A stretch of DNA of 38,013 nucleotides from an uncultured Acidobacteriaceae bacterium (GTDB lineage Bacteria; Acidobacteriota; Terriglobia; Terriglobales; Acidobacteriaceae), in assembly GCA_903911925.1 (NCBI GenBank), contig CAIWFH010000028.1, positions 1 to 38,013 of the forward strand, written 5' to 3'. Shown piece by piece: positions 1-8,201 of this stretch (within the stretch, counting starts at the first letter, position 1; each line of letters begins with the position of its first letter). The translations under genes and the position numbers were made by a program. The notes beneath the pieces are model-generated. The model saw only the letters and a program-made list of their open reading frames with translations, did no database searches and was not told where the DNA came from.

Positions 1-123
1 GAACGGTCGTTTGCGTGGCTGGAAAAGTGCCGAAGACTGTGGAAGAACTGCGAACGAAAACTGAATACAAGCTTGCAGATGATCCACCTGGCCTTCCTCA
101 GGCTATTACTCAGGAGATCGTAA
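1..123 (+). CDS. IS5-family transposase, C-terminal fragment (cut by window edge)
   Basis: Frame 1 is open from the first base to a TAA at 121-123 and gives 40 residues. They begin ERSFAWLEKCRRLWKN and end in a hydrophobic-basic tail (IHLAFLRLLLRRS). This matches the C-terminal end of IS5-family DDE transposases, where an R-x-FAWL-x-x-CRRL segment carrying the last catalytic Glu is followed by a short helix. The 5' part lies outside the window, so whether the element is intact cannot be told. Confidence 0.72.
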   Translation, partial: ERSFAWLEKCRRLWKNCERKLNTSLQMIHLAFLRLLLRRS

Positions 124-131
124 ACAGGCTC
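1..131 (+). mobile_element. right end of an IS5-type insertion sequence
   Basis: The transposase stop codon is followed within 10 bases by a sequence whose reverse complement reads GAGCCTGTTTACGA. That is a plausible terminal inverted repeat, bordered outside by TAAG, compatible with the short YTAR-like targets of this family. The left end is not in the window, so the boundary at about 131 is inferred and no target duplication can be checked. Confidence 0.5.
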
Positions 132-147
132 TAAGAAGTTTTGAAAG

Positions 148-206
148 GGCGCGGCTTCAGCCGCGCCGCGTGACGCCAACAAAGGAAAGGCGGGCTTTAG
201 CCCCTG
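148..206 (+). repeat. two-hairpin intergenic repeat, copy 1 (divergent)
   Basis: A first palindrome (148-167, GGCGCGGC-TTCA-GCCGCGCC) is followed after about 24 bases by a second (192-204, GGGC-TTTA-GCCC). The same layout with the same TTCA and TTTA loops recurs at 3646, 4042, 7025 and 26377. Here the first stem has a different but still self-complementary sequence, so the pairing is kept although the bases changed. Confidence 0.7.
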
Positions 207-279
207 AGGGAATGCCCCTTTACATCATTGGGAGCGTTGCTCCAAGTTCCCCTTAATAGAGACTCTCCTACGAATCCCT

Positions 280-1251
280 TCAATCCTGCACAGCCACGCG
301 CTCTGCTTCGGCTTCCGCCAATCTGTCCAGCGGCTCCCGCAGCGTGAGCACCGGGCAATGTGCGTGGGCAAGAACCTTATAGATCACCCTGTCGCGGGTC
401 AGGTTTTCCAGCGCCGTCCTGTGCGTGGCTCCCAGAACAATCAGGCTGGCATTCTGTTCTACAGACGCGGCCAGTATCTCGATCGAGGGATTTCCATGCA
501 CAACCCGCGGCTCCACTGTCAGGCAGCACCGGGTTCGGGTAACGGCGGATAGAATGTGCAGCTCGTGCATTGCCGTCGAGTCCAGGCCGGTGGCCAAGCC
601 GTCGCGTTCCATTTCGTCAACCGGTGGCAACACGTGCAGAAGCACCAGTTTGGCCTTCTGGTTGGCCGCAATCCGGCACGCCAGCGCGGCACTCGGGCGA
701 GAGGCCTCTTGCAAAGTTGTGGCATGCAGGACCACCCGTTCCAGGCCGCTGTTTGCATCCCGATGTTCGGGGGGAAGCTCTGCCTCAGGTCCCACCGTGG
801 CCACCGGAATCTTGACCGAGCGAAGCACTTGTTCAGCGACGGAGCCTAACAGCAGTTTTCCCAGCTTGCTCCGGCTGCGGGTGCCAAGAAGGACCCGCTC
901 CGCCTGAAACTGGCGGGCCGCAATAGCAATCTCATGCGCGGCGTTGCCTTCCCGCACAACCGCATGGCAAGCCAGATCGTGCCGTCGCGCCACCTCGCCC
1001 CAAGGCTCCAGCGCCTTTTCGGCAAACTCCTGCGCGCCCGCCGGATCGTAGTAGGGCATCCCGGCTGCATCCATGGTCACGCTGGTGCCGGCTGCAAGCA
1101 CATGCAGCAGAATCAGCCTCGCTCCCGTTTCGCCTGCCTGCTCAAGCGCGAACGGCATCAGCCGGTCAAGGTCGCTTAAATCGGTGGCAACCAGCAGCAC
1201 AGCCGGATGCGCCCAGCGCTCCAACCCTCCATCCAGGCATGTTTCGGGCAT
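280..1251 (-). CDS. tandem universal stress protein (two UspA domains)
   Basis: Cytoplasmic stress protein of about 323 residues with two UspA-type alpha/beta domains in tandem. The first (about residues 15-155) begins VLLVATDLSDLDRLMPFAL and carries LILLHVL and a G-T-R-S-R-S-K-LGKLLLGSVAEQVLRSVKIPVATV end that resembles the ATP-binding G-2x-G-9x-G-(S/T) signature. The second (about 170-310) has LVLLHVLPP and ends IVLGATHRTALENLTRDRVIYKVLAHAHCPVLTL, a more divergent version. I chose the ATG at 1249-1251 because GAGGTG lies about 6 bases upstream; a longer GTG reading from 1317 has no ribosome site. The gene is divergent from the symporter locus and has a CRP/FNR-like palindrome about 75 bp upstream. 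The ligand and stress condition are not visible. Confidence 0.9.
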   Translation of the reverse strand: MPETCLDGGLERWAHPAVLLVATDLSDLDRLMPFALEQAGETGARLILLHVLAAGTSVTMDAAGMPYYDPAGAQEFAEKALEPWGEVARRHDLACHAVVREGNAAHEIAIAARQFQAERVLLGTRSRSKLGKLLLGSVAEQVLRSVKIPVATVGPEAELPPEHRDANSGLERVVLHATTLQEASRPSAALACRIAANQKAKLVLLHVLPPVDEMERDGLATGLDSTAMHELHILSAVTRTRCCLTVEPRVVHGNPSIEILAASVEQNASLIVLGATHRTALENLTRDRVIYKVLAHAHCPVLTLREPLDRLAEAEAERVAVQD

Positions 1252-1325
1252 CGCCTTCACCTCACAACTCAAAAAAGCGTGGCACCGAAAAAATCGCATT
1301 GATGTGTCGGGGCTCACGGGCGAAA

Positions 1326-1339
1326 GTGATTTAGCTCAC
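1326..1339. promoter_or_regulatory. CRP/FNR-family-like operator (GTGA-N6-TCAC)
   Basis: GTGATTTAGCTCAC is a perfect GTGA/TCAC dyad with the 6-bp spacer of CRP-type sites. It lies between the divergent stress-protein and symporter genes, about 75 bp before the stress-protein start and about 277 bp before the symporter start. A gene for a cognate regulator is not in the window. A single exact 8-base dyad match could be chance. Confidence 0.4.
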
Positions 1340-1532
1340 CCACCGCGAAGGACCCCATAGCCCCATCAGGTTCCCCTGTGGAATTTAGCTATGCGGAGCC
1401 CCAGGTCGTTTCCCAAGCATGTATTTAACCTTGTACTGTAAACGAATACCGCGACGCGGCTCGCTTCCGCGTGCGTCCTTGTAACTCATTCGAATTGCTT
1501 CTCGGCTTTTTCCTTCGAACCCGGTTTGCCGC

Positions 1533-1562
1533 TTGACAAACCTTGCAGTAAACCCATTTACT
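1533..1562 (+). promoter_or_regulatory. sigma70-type promoter for the symporter
   Basis: A consensus -35 TTGACA (1533-1538) is followed after 18 bases by TTTACT (1557-1562; four of six matches to TATAAT). Transcription would start near 1569. This excludes a TTG reading that would begin at 1526 and supports the ATG at 1616, which has AGGTGA just upstream. Confidence 0.5.
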
Positions 1563-1615
1563 TGTGGTCGAACGTCCATTCTGTTCGTGGACGAATTCGC
1601 CCTCCAGGTGACTCA

Positions 1616-3505
1616 ATGCTCGGATTGGTCCCAGCCTCCATCGCAGCAGGCAGCGTCCCGTCGTTGCCCTCCCTTCTGGCTTTCAGCGTTGCGCCCATGG
1701 CGCACCTCAGGCCCCTCGACATTGCCGTCATCGCCATTTACTTCGGCATGGTCATCTGGATAGGCTTCTACCTCAAGGGCCGCTCCAACACCAGCGAAGA
1801 GTTCTTCATGGCCGGCCGCGAAATGACCGCCTGGATCGCCGGACTGAGCTTTGTCTCCGCCAATCTCGGCTCCCTGGAATTGATGGGATGGGCAGGCGCT
1901 GCCTATCAGTACGGCATCCTGGCAACCCATTGGTACTGGGTCGGCGCCATCCCCGCCATGCTTTTCCTCGGCCTGGTGATGATGCCCTTCTATTACGTCT
2001 CAAAGACCCACTCGGTCCCCGGCTACCTGAACCTCCGCTACGGAGAACATGCCCGCGTCCTGGCAGCCGTCTCCTTCGGTTTGGAGATGATCTTGATGAG
2101 CGGCGTGAACATGTTCGCCATGGCCGTGGTTATGAAGGTGGTGCTGGGCTGGAATTTGACCTTCAGCATTCTGGTCTCCGCGTTTGCGGTCACAGCCTAC
2201 GTTGCCCTGGGCGGGTTGCGTTCGGCCATCTTCAACGAGGTTCTGCAATTCGTCCTCATCTGGGGTGGGGCGCTGCTGGTACCCATCCTTGGCCTCATCC
2301 AGGCCGGTGGTCCTGCCGGACTCAAAGCCAAAATCATCGCCAACATGCACAGTGACAGCTACTTTCACCTGTGGCGCGATACCGGGCATTTCTCGGCCAA
2401 TCCCATGGGCACTCACTGGTCGGGCATCGTTTTCGGGCTGGGCTTTGTCATCAGCTTCGGCTACTGGACGACGGATTTTCTCGTTGTTCAGCGCGTGCTG
2501 GCTGCGCACAACCTGCGCGCCGCCCGCATGGCCCCGATTATCGGATCGTTTTTCAAAATGGCAGTCCCGTTCATCGTCATTCTGCCCGGCCTGCTCGGCT
2601 TGGTGCTGCTGCAAAATCCCGATAAGAGCCCAATGAAGCTGGTCGGCGAAGATGTTGTCAAGTCATGCTCTGTAAGCGCATCCGACGACAAGATCGCGGA
2701 TCCGGGCGCTTGCGCCACGGCAATGTCCAGCAAGAGCAACCTCTCCACGGCCTATCAGGCGAAGGTCCTCACCGGTGCTCCCGGAACGGAACTGCACAGC
2801 TACAACGATGCGCTGCCCCTCATGTTGGTTCGCTACTGCGGTCCCGGCCTCCTGGGCCTGGGCATCACAGCGCTGATTGCCGGCTTCATGAGCGGCATGG
2901 CCGGCAACATAAGCGCCTTCTCCACCGTCTGGACCTACGACATCTACAAGCCCCTCATCAACAAGAAAGGCTCGGACAGCCATTACGTGATGGTGGGCCG
3001 GATGTCGATCGTCATAGGCGTGCTCATCTCCATCGGCGCTGGCTACATCGTGCAGAACGCACACGGCATCATGGATTACGTGCAAGCGCTGTTCAGCTTC
3101 TTTATCGCGCCGCTCTTGGGCGCGATCCTGATGGGCATGTTCTGGAAGCGGGCCACCGCGCCGGCCGGTTTTCTGGGCCTGCTGGTCGGCATCACAAGTT
3201 CGATCAGCATGTTTGTCTGGGTCAAGCTCGATCATGCGGCGCTGGCTGTGGTTGCGCTCTATCCCGATGCAACCGACATGGCCGCCAACCTCTACCGCGC
3301 CCTGTGGGCCTTCTGCGCCACGGTCACAGTCATCTTTCTGGTCAGCCTGGTCACAAAGCCCAGACCGGTTGCGGAACTGGAGGGCCTCGTTTATGGTGTG
3401 ACCCCGCTGCCCAAGGAGCCGCCGGTCCCGTTCTACAGGAACGAATACATGTGGGCGATCTTGGTAGTCATTATCTTTGCGGCACTCAACATTTTGTTCT
3501 GGTAG
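1616..3505 (+). CDS. sodium/solute symporter (SSS family, SGLT-like)
   Basis: Inner-membrane Na+-coupled symporter of 629 residues with many hydrophobic segments, consistent with the 13-14 helices of the SGLT-like branch. The N-terminal part has the family signature: a helix with IAVIAIYFGMVIWIGFY, then GREMTAWIAGLSFVSANLGSLELMGWAG, and later AYVALGGLRSAIFNEVLQF around the Na+-site helices. A polar loop of about 60 residues rich in Ser, Asp and two Cys (from KSCSVSASD to the LHSYNDALP region) interrupts the helices and is probably periplasmic. The start is the ATG with AGGTGA upstream and a promoter at 1533-1562. It is followed by a small membrane peptide and an isomerase, so the substrate is probably a sugar such as a 6-deoxyhexose or pentose; this is inferred from context only. 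Confidence 0.9.
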   Translation: MLGLVPASIAAGSVPSLPSLLAFSVAPMAHLRPLDIAVIAIYFGMVIWIGFYLKGRSNTSEEFFMAGREMTAWIAGLSFVSANLGSLELMGWAGAAYQYGILATHWYWVGAIPAMLFLGLVMMPFYYVSKTHSVPGYLNLRYGEHARVLAAVSFGLEMILMSGVNMFAMAVVMKVVLGWNLTFSILVSAFAVTAYVALGGLRSAIFNEVLQFVLIWGGALLVPILGLIQAGGPAGLKAKIIANMHSDSYFHLWRDTGHFSANPMGTHWSGIVFGLGFVISFGYWTTDFLVVQRVLAAHNLRAARMAPIIGSFFKMAVPFIVILPGLLGLVLLQNPDKSPMKLVGEDVVKSCSVSASDDKIADPGACATAMSSKSNLSTAYQAKVLTGAPGTELHSYNDALPLMLVRYCGPGLLGLGITALIAGFMSGMAGNISAFSTVWTYDIYKPLINKKGSDSHYVMVGRMSIVIGVLISIGAGYIVQNAHGIMDYVQALFSFFIAPLLGAILMGMFWKRATAPAGFLGLLVGITSSISMFVWVKLDHAALAVVALYPDATDMAANLYRALWAFCATVTVIFLVSLVTKPRPVAELEGLVYGVTPLPKEPPVPFYRNEYMWAILVVIIFAALNILFW

Positions 3506-3559
3506 TTTCAGGGCCCCTGGGGACTTCGATAAGTTTCAGAGCACGGCTTTACAGCTCGT

Positions 3560-3702
3560 AGAAAATGCATCCGGTAAAGCAAGAAGTGTCAGGGCAGAAA
3601 TTCACGGCTTGCACAAAATGCGTCCGGTAACGCAAGAAGTGTCAGGGCACGACTTCAGTCGTGCCGAAACGAGCAGGAAGAAACAAGGGGCTTTAGCCCC
3701 TG
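3560..3702 (+). repeat. two-hairpin intergenic repeat, copy 2, preceded by a degenerate tandem copy
   Basis: The complete copy has GGCACGACTTCAGTCGTGCC at 3646-3665 and GGGGCTTTAGCCCC at 3687-3700. Upstream the flank is itself repeated: AAAATGCRTCCGGTAAMGCAAGAAGTGTCAGGGCA occurs at about 3562 and again at about 3617 (R and M mark the differing bases). The hairpin after the first of these has decayed. The block fills the gap between the symporter and the small membrane gene. Confidence 0.75.
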
Positions 3703-3724
3703 CGTGAGAGAAGGGGTAAAAAAC

Positions 3725-3943
3725 ATGCATGGTTCCGGAATTCCCATCTGGTTCTTCATTGGGGTGCTGCTGGTCATCTACGGGGCAATGATTCTAGGCT
3801 ACGGCCTCTACGAATGGCAGACCGCCAGCTATCCCCTCAGCGTCGAACTCACCAACCTGCACACGCCCGTCTGGTGGGGCGCGGTGCTGGGCGCGCTCGG
3901 AGTTTTCTACGTAATCAAGTTCCGCCCCGGCCGCGCGAAATAA
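3725..3943 (+). CDS. small two-helix inner-membrane protein
   Basis: A 72-residue protein starting at the ATG at 3725 with AAGGGGT about 9 bases upstream; a longer GTG reading from 3704 would start inside the repeat and is less likely. It has two hydrophobic segments (about residues 6-27, IPIWFFIGVLLVIYGAMIL, and about 47-63, WWGAVLGALGVFYVI) separated by a short loop with EWQTASYP and TNLHTPVWW. The tail (KFRPGRAK) is basic and would lie in the cytoplasm. It sits between the SSS symporter and the isomerase on the same strand. An accessory role for the transporter is possible but inferred from position; I do not recognise a named family. Confidence 0.75.
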   Translation: MHGSGIPIWFFIGVLLVIYGAMILGYGLYEWQTASYPLSVELTNLHTPVWWGAVLGALGVFYVIKFRPGRAK

Positions 3944-4041
3944 TCGCGGAGTCGTGACCGCTCGCGCCTATTCTTTCACTCGCGAGCGCGCCACCTGATT
4001 CTCGCATTGGTGCCGGATTCATCCGCTAAGTCCCGTAACCG

Positions 4042-4097
4042 GGCACGACTTTAGTCGTGCCGAAAGCACGCAAAAATTGACCGGGGCTTTAGCCCCC
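4042..4097 (+). repeat. two-hairpin intergenic repeat, copy 3
   Basis: GGCACGACTTTAGTCGTGCC (4042-4061) and GGGGCTTTAGCCCC (4083-4096) are separated by a 21-base A-rich linker. The first loop has TTTA instead of TTCA. The copy ends 30 bp before the isomerase start, so it would be in that gene's leader if the operon is cotranscribed. Confidence 0.8.
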
Positions 4098-4126
4098 GCG
4101 AACAAGACATTCAAGGGAGCAATCAT

Positions 4127-5554
4127 ATGGCAGCGAAGAGAGTCATGACGTTTGGCGTAGTGGTAGGCAACCGCGGTTTCTTTCCAGACCATCTGGCAAA
4201 GTCCGGCCGCGAAGAACTCCTTGCCGTTCTCGATGCGGCGGGAGCAAAGGCCATCGTGTTGGGGCCGGAAGATTCAAAGCACGGCGCGGTAGAAACTTAT
4301 GCTGAAGCCGAGCGCTGCGCGGCGCTCTTCAAGAAGCACGCCGACGAGATCGACGGCATCATCCTTACCCTGCCCAACTTCGGCGAAGAGCGCGGCATCG
4401 TGGACGCCATCCGGCTCTCCGGACTCAAGGTTCCGGTGCTGGTGCAGGCCACGCCCGACCGCTCAGACAACATGACCATCGCCGTCCGCCGCGACAGTTT
4501 CTGCGGCAAGATGAGCGCCTGTAACAACATGATGCAGTACGGCATCGCCTATTCGCTCACCACGCTGCATACCGAGACGGTTGACTCGCCGGAGTTCAAA
4601 GCCGACCTGGAATGGTTCTCGGCGGTCTGCCGCATCGTGAAGGGCCTCAAGAATCTGCGCATCGGCGCCATCGGCGCGCGTCCCACGGCATTCAACACCG
4701 TCCGCTACTCCGAGCGCATCTTCGAAACCAGCGGCATCTCCATTGAGACCATTGACCTCTCTGAGATTTTCGGCCGCATCAACAAGATGAAAGACAACGA
4801 CGATGCCGCACAGGCCAAGCTCGCCGCCGTCAAGAAGTATGTCTCCACCTCCGGCGTACCTGAAGACGCGCTGCTCAAGATGTCCAAGCTGGGCGCGGTC
4901 ATCGATGGCTGGATGAAGCAGACCAACGTGAGCATCAGCGCCGTGCAGTGCTGGACGTCGATGGAAGAGTACTTTGGCGTGGTGCCCTGCACCATCATGA
5001 GCATGATGTCCAACGACCTCATCCCCTCGGCCTGCGAAGTGGACGTGCCCGGAACCCTGAGCATGCACATGCTGGCCCTCGCCAGCCAGACCCCCTCGGC
5101 CCTGCTCGACTGGAACAACAACTACGGCAGCCACCCAGACAAATGCGTTTGCTTCCACTGCTCCAACCTGCCCAAGCACTTCTTCAAGGAAGTGAAGATG
5201 GACTTCCAGGAGATCATCGCCGGCTCGGTGGGCAAGGCGAACTCGTTCGGCACCTGCGTGGGCCGCGTCAAGGCTGGCGGCATGAGCTTCGCGCGCTACT
5301 CCACAGACGACCGTTGCGGCATTGTTCGCGGATACACGGGCGCGGGCAAATTCACCGACGACCCATTGGAGACGTTTGGCGGCGCCGGCGTGGCCGAGAT
5401 TCCGCAGTTGCAGAAGCTGCTCAAGTTCATCTGCCGCGAAGGTTTCGAGCACCACGTAGCCGCCAACTTCAGCGATGTATCGAAAGCCGTCCACGAAGCC
5501 GCAGTTCGCTACATGGGTTGGGAGAGCCACTACCACCCCGAACTGGAAGACTAA
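4127..5554 (+). CDS. L-fucose/L-arabinose isomerase family protein
   Basis: A 475-residue cytoplasmic protein of the L-fucose/L-arabinose isomerase superfamily, which interconverts aldoses and ketoses with a divalent metal, usually Mn2+. The N-terminal half is Rossmann-like (GVVVGNRGFFPDHLAKSGRE, then DGIILTLPNFGEERGIVDAIR and VPVLVQATPDRSDNM). The C-terminal half holds the conserved acidic and His positions that could be metal ligands: SMEEYFG near 279-284, CEVDVPG near 303-309, and CVCFHCSNLP near 340-349. The length fits the shorter family members rather than E. coli FucI (about 590). The start has AAGGGAG 8 bases upstream. It lies between a symporter and a dehydrogenase on the same strand. 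Substrate unassigned; several Cys (CFHC) suggest a divergent subgroup. Confidence 0.85.
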   Translation: MAAKRVMTFGVVVGNRGFFPDHLAKSGREELLAVLDAAGAKAIVLGPEDSKHGAVETYAEAERCAALFKKHADEIDGIILTLPNFGEERGIVDAIRLSGLKVPVLVQATPDRSDNMTIAVRRDSFCGKMSACNNMMQYGIAYSLTTLHTETVDSPEFKADLEWFSAVCRIVKGLKNLRIGAIGARPTAFNTVRYSERIFETSGISIETIDLSEIFGRINKMKDNDDAAQAKLAAVKKYVSTSGVPEDALLKMSKLGAVIDGWMKQTNVSISAVQCWTSMEEYFGVVPCTIMSMMSNDLIPSACEVDVPGTLSMHMLALASQTPSALLDWNNNYGSHPDKCVCFHCSNLPKHFFKEVKMDFQEIIAGSVGKANSFGTCVGRVKAGGMSFARYSTDDRCGIVRGYTGAGKFTDDPLETFGGAGVAEIPQLQKLLKFICREGFEHHVAANFSDVSKAVHEAAVRYMGWESHYHPELED

Positions 5555-5640
5555 GAAGCGGGATCAGGACCAGGGACCAGGGATCAGGGACAAACGCGAT
5601 GTGCGCTTTCCTTCGCCTCTCTCACCCTCTCCTCAAATCT

Positions 5641-5677
5641 GTCATCCTGAGCGAGCGTAGCGAGTCGAAGGACCTGC
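5641..5677 (+). repeat. dispersed intergenic repeat (GTCATCCTGAGCG type)
   Basis: The stretch begins GTCATCCTGAGCGAGCGTAG and runs into a GAGTCGAAGGACCTGC end. This kind of short sequence is scattered in intergenic DNA of many acidobacterial and other soil genomes. Just upstream (5561-5590) lies a GGGATCAGGGACC-type tandem that is also non-coding. Together with the hairpin repeat at 5704 they make up most of the 230-bp gap between the isomerase and the M24-like gene. Confidence 0.5.
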
Positions 5678-5703
5678 ATTTCCACTGTCCCCAACCCGCA
5701 AAA

Positions 5704-5743
5704 GCTGGGTGCCCCAGGTCTCGATTTTGAGACCTGGGAAACC
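5704..5743 (+). repeat. GGGTGCCCC-head hairpin repeat, copy 1
   Basis: Head GCTGGGTGCCCC, stem CCCAGGTCTC-GATTTT-GAGACCTGGG (10 bp, perfect), tail GGGAAACC. It is one of six copies in the window that keep the head and tail but vary the stem. It lies about 40 bp before the M24-like gene. Confidence 0.75.
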
Positions 5744-5784
5744 GCAAATCTGAACCAAGTCCCGTTCAACGGGAGGATTTACTT

Positions 5785-6939
5785 ATGAGCAAAAGAATCA
5801 CCAAGAGCCTGCTAGCCAACGGCACAACACTGGCGACCGAACCCGCATGGAACGCGGAACTCGACGCCAAGCACAATCAACTCGTCGAATGGATGCAGGC
5901 GCAGCACCTGGCCGGCGTCCTCATCCGCCGCAATGAAAACGTCGCCTGGCTCACCGGCGGCGCGGTCGAGGTGCGCGTACTCACTCCGTGCGAAACCGGC
6001 GTGGCCTCGCTGCTGGTAACCGCGGCCGGCAAGCGCTACTACCTGACCACCGAAAACGAAGCCCCGCGCCTTCACGACGAGGAATTCGGTGCGTTGGACT
6101 TCGAGCAGGTTCTCTTTCCCTGGTACGCCGATGACACCCTAGGTGCTGCTGCCCTGCTTGCTGGCGGCCCGCTCGGCTCTGATACGCCCGGCCCCGGTCT
6201 GACGCCGGTGAATCTCTTCCCGCTGCGCGCCTCGCTCAGCGAAACCGAAATCGCCCGCTACCGTTGGCTGGGCGCAGAAGTTTCTGCCGCCACCGTCGAA
6301 GCCTTGCGCGAAGTGGAGCCCGGCCTTAGCGAGTACGACCTCGAGGCCATCACCGCCGCAGGTCTGTTGCGCCGCGGCATCCTGCCTTCGGTCTACCTTT
6401 TCGCCGTCGACGAGCGCATCATGAAATACAAGCACGCCGCAGCCCGCGGCGCGCGCCTCAAGCAGTACGGCATGTTGAACCTCTGCGCGCGCAAGTGGGG
6501 CCTCGTCATCTCGATTACGCGCTTCATTCACTTCGGCGCATTGCCCGCCGAGCTTGCTGCGCGCTTCCAATCCGCGGCGCAGGTCAATGCAGCACTTCTT
6601 GACGCATCCCGCGTTGGCGCCACTTCCGCAGAGCTCTTCAAAGTGGCGCAAGCGGCCTATGCGACCCAGGGATTCCCCGGCGAAGAGCAGTTGCACCACC
6701 AGGGCGGCCCAACGGGCTACGGCGAACGCGAGTGGGTTGCGACTCCCAAGGGCACTGAAACCGTGGTCAACAACCAGGCCTTCGCCTGGAACCCGAGCAT
6801 CCGCGGTGGCAAAACGGAAGATACGGTGTTCGTGTGCGATGGCAAAATCGAATGGCTCACCGCTACGCCGGAGTTGCCAGTCATCGAAGGCGTTGCAAAC
6901 GGGACAGTCTATCCTGCCGCCGGTGTCCTGGTGCGCTAA
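5785..6939 (+). CDS. M24 (pita-bread) family protein, probably without peptidase activity
   Basis: A 384-residue cytoplasmic protein with the two-part layout of creatinase/Xaa-Pro peptidases: an N-terminal domain (about 30-150) and a C-terminal M24 fold (about 155-370). The M24 fold normally binds two metals through Asp, Asp, His, Glu, Glu. The expected first Asp falls in MLNLCARKWG (about 230-239) and is absent. The second, normally in SDITR, reads ISITR (Ser243). The His survives in LHHQGGPTGYGERE (His304/305). The Glu of the usual EPG reads WNPSIRG (Asn336). The last Glu survives in KTEDTVFV (Glu345). Three of five ligands are therefore missing. GGAGG lies 8-10 bases before the ATG. It sits between an isomerase and a dehydrogenase, so a non-peptidase role in sugar metabolism is possible. 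Confidence 0.82.
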   Translation: MSKRITKSLLANGTTLATEPAWNAELDAKHNQLVEWMQAQHLAGVLIRRNENVAWLTGGAVEVRVLTPCETGVASLLVTAAGKRYYLTTENEAPRLHDEEFGALDFEQVLFPWYADDTLGAAALLAGGPLGSDTPGPGLTPVNLFPLRASLSETEIARYRWLGAEVSAATVEALREVEPGLSEYDLEAITAAGLLRRGILPSVYLFAVDERIMKYKHAAARGARLKQYGMLNLCARKWGLVISITRFIHFGALPAELAARFQSAAQVNAALLDASRVGATSAELFKVAQAAYATQGFPGEEQLHHQGGPTGYGEREWVATPKGTETVVNNQAFAWNPSIRGGKTEDTVFVCDGKIEWLTATPELPVIEGVANGTVYPAAGVLVR

Positions 6940-7024
6940 GCTGGCACAAGCATTTGCCAAACAACGCTGCGGGAAGTGTTGAGTCCTGGCGCTGGATGCC
7001 ATGGCGAATTAAGCTTTGTAACAG

Positions 7025-7082
7025 GGCACGACTTCAGTCGTGCCGAACGAGGTTCAAAAAGAGCGTCGGGCTTTAGCCCCTG
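7025..7082 (+). repeat. two-hairpin intergenic repeat, copy 4
   Basis: GGCACGACTTCAGTCGTGCC (7025-7044) is followed by GGGCTTTAGCCCC (7068-7080). The first hairpin is identical to that at 3646. The copy lies in the 218-bp gap between the M24-like gene and the polyol dehydrogenase, about 75 bp before the latter's start. Confidence 0.8.
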
Positions 7083-7157
7083 AGGGATTCCATTCAACCT
7101 CTGCGGGGCATTCTGTGAAGACAGTTTCTGCAAAAGGATTCGCCGCCAAGAGGCCCT

Positions 7158-8201
7158 ATGAAAGCACTTGTACTTGAAGAAAAGCTCCGTCTGTCGTTGC
7201 GCGAAATTGAACTGCCCCTCGACCTTGGGCCACGCGATGTGCGCATTCGTATTGCCCGTGTCGGCATCTGCGGCAGCGACGTGCACTATTACAAGCACGG
7301 TCGCATCGGGCCTTTCGTTGTGAACGAACCCATGGTGCTGGGGCATGAAGCTTCCGGCACAGTTGTCGCCGTGGGCAGCGAAGTGACGAATCTCGCGCCC
7401 GGCGATCGCGTCTGCATGGAGCCCGGCATTCCCGACCCAACCTCGCGCGCCAGTTTTGAAGGCCACTACAATCTCGATCCCGCTGTCAGCTTCTGGGCCA
7501 CGCCGCCCATTCACGGATGCCTCACAACCGAAGTGATTCATCCCGCCGCCTTCACTTTTAAACTGCCCGAAAATGTTTCGCTCGCCGAGGGCGCAATGGT
7601 TGAGCCATTCGCCGTGGGGCTTCATGCGGCCACCAAGGCACAGATCAAGCCCGGCGCGACGGCTGTAGTCATCGGCGCCGGCCCGATTGGCGTAATGACA
7701 GCGCTGGCCGCCCAGGCTGCAGGTGCGGGCACAGTCATCATCTCCGATGTGTCGGCAGAAAAACTGGCCATCGCCGGCAACTATCCCGGCATTGTTCCAG
7801 TCGATATTCGCAGCGCGTCGCTGGTCGATCGCGTAAAAGAAATCACCGCTGGGTGGGGCGCAGATGTGGTCTTCGAGGCCAGCGGCAGCCCACGCGCTTA
7901 TGACGGCATCTTCGACCTTCTTGCTCCGGCCGGGACTCTTGTGCTGGTCGGCATGCCGCCTGACAAGGTTCCTTTCGATGTTGTCGCCGCGCAGGCCAAG
8001 GAAGCGCGCATCGAAACCATCTTCCGCTACGCCAACGTTTACGCCAAGGCCGTCGCGTTGCTGGCTTCGGGCAAGGTAGATCTGAAGCCGCTCATCTCGG
8101 CCAGCTTCAGCTTTGACGACAGCATCGCCGCCTTCAAACGCGCAGCCGAGGGCCGCCCCGCCGACGTCAAGCTGCAAATCGTTGTAGAGGAAACAGCTTA
8201 G
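7158..8201 (+). CDS. zinc-dependent polyol (sorbitol/xylitol-type) dehydrogenase
   Basis: A 347-residue medium-chain dehydrogenase/reductase. The N-terminal GroES-like domain has the catalytic-zinc residues Cys38 ([10 protein letters not shown]) and His63-Glu64 ([13 protein letters not shown]), with Glu149 in [11 protein letters not shown] as the usual further ligand. The Rossmann domain has GAGPIG at 173-178, and IISDVS after the second strand fits NAD(H) preference. The segment CMEPGIPD...GHYNLDP...FWATPPIHG is typical of the xylitol/L-iditol dehydrogenase branch, although the structural-zinc Cys cluster is not there. It would oxidise a polyol to a ketose. GAGG lies 4-5 bases before the ATG, close spacing. 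Its TAG overlaps the GTG start of the transporter gene by one base, so the two are translationally coupled. Confidence 0.88.
   Translation: MKALVLEEKLRLSLREIELPLDLGPRDVRIRIARVGICGSDVHYYKHGRIGPFVVNEPMVLGHEASGTVVAVGSEVTNLAPGDRVCMEPGIPDPTSRASFEGHYNLDPAVSFWATPPIHGCLTTEVIHPAAFTFKLPENVSLAEGAMVEPFAVGLHAATKAQIKPGATAVVIGAGPIGVMTALAAQAAGAGTVIISDVSAEKLAIAGNYPGIVPVDIRSASLVDRVKEITAGWGADVVFEASGSPRAYDGIFDLLAPAGTLVLVGMPPDKVPFDVVAAQAKEARIETIFRYANVYAKAVALLASGKVDLKPLISASFSFDDSIAAFKRAAEGRPADVKLQIVVEETA

Noticed and set aside
3540..3702. CRISPR-like array suggested by repeated flanks near the symporter gene
   Set aside because: Only two long units are seen, they are diverged, and the spacing contains decayed hairpins instead of unique spacers; there are no cas genes. 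It fits a decayed palindromic repeat block.
4463..5536. Long open frame on the minus strand (about 357 codons) opposite the isomerase gene
   Set aside because: It is the mirror of a well-supported coding sequence in GC-rich DNA; the translation is rich in Ala, Gly, His and Val with no family motif, and no ribosome site is seen.
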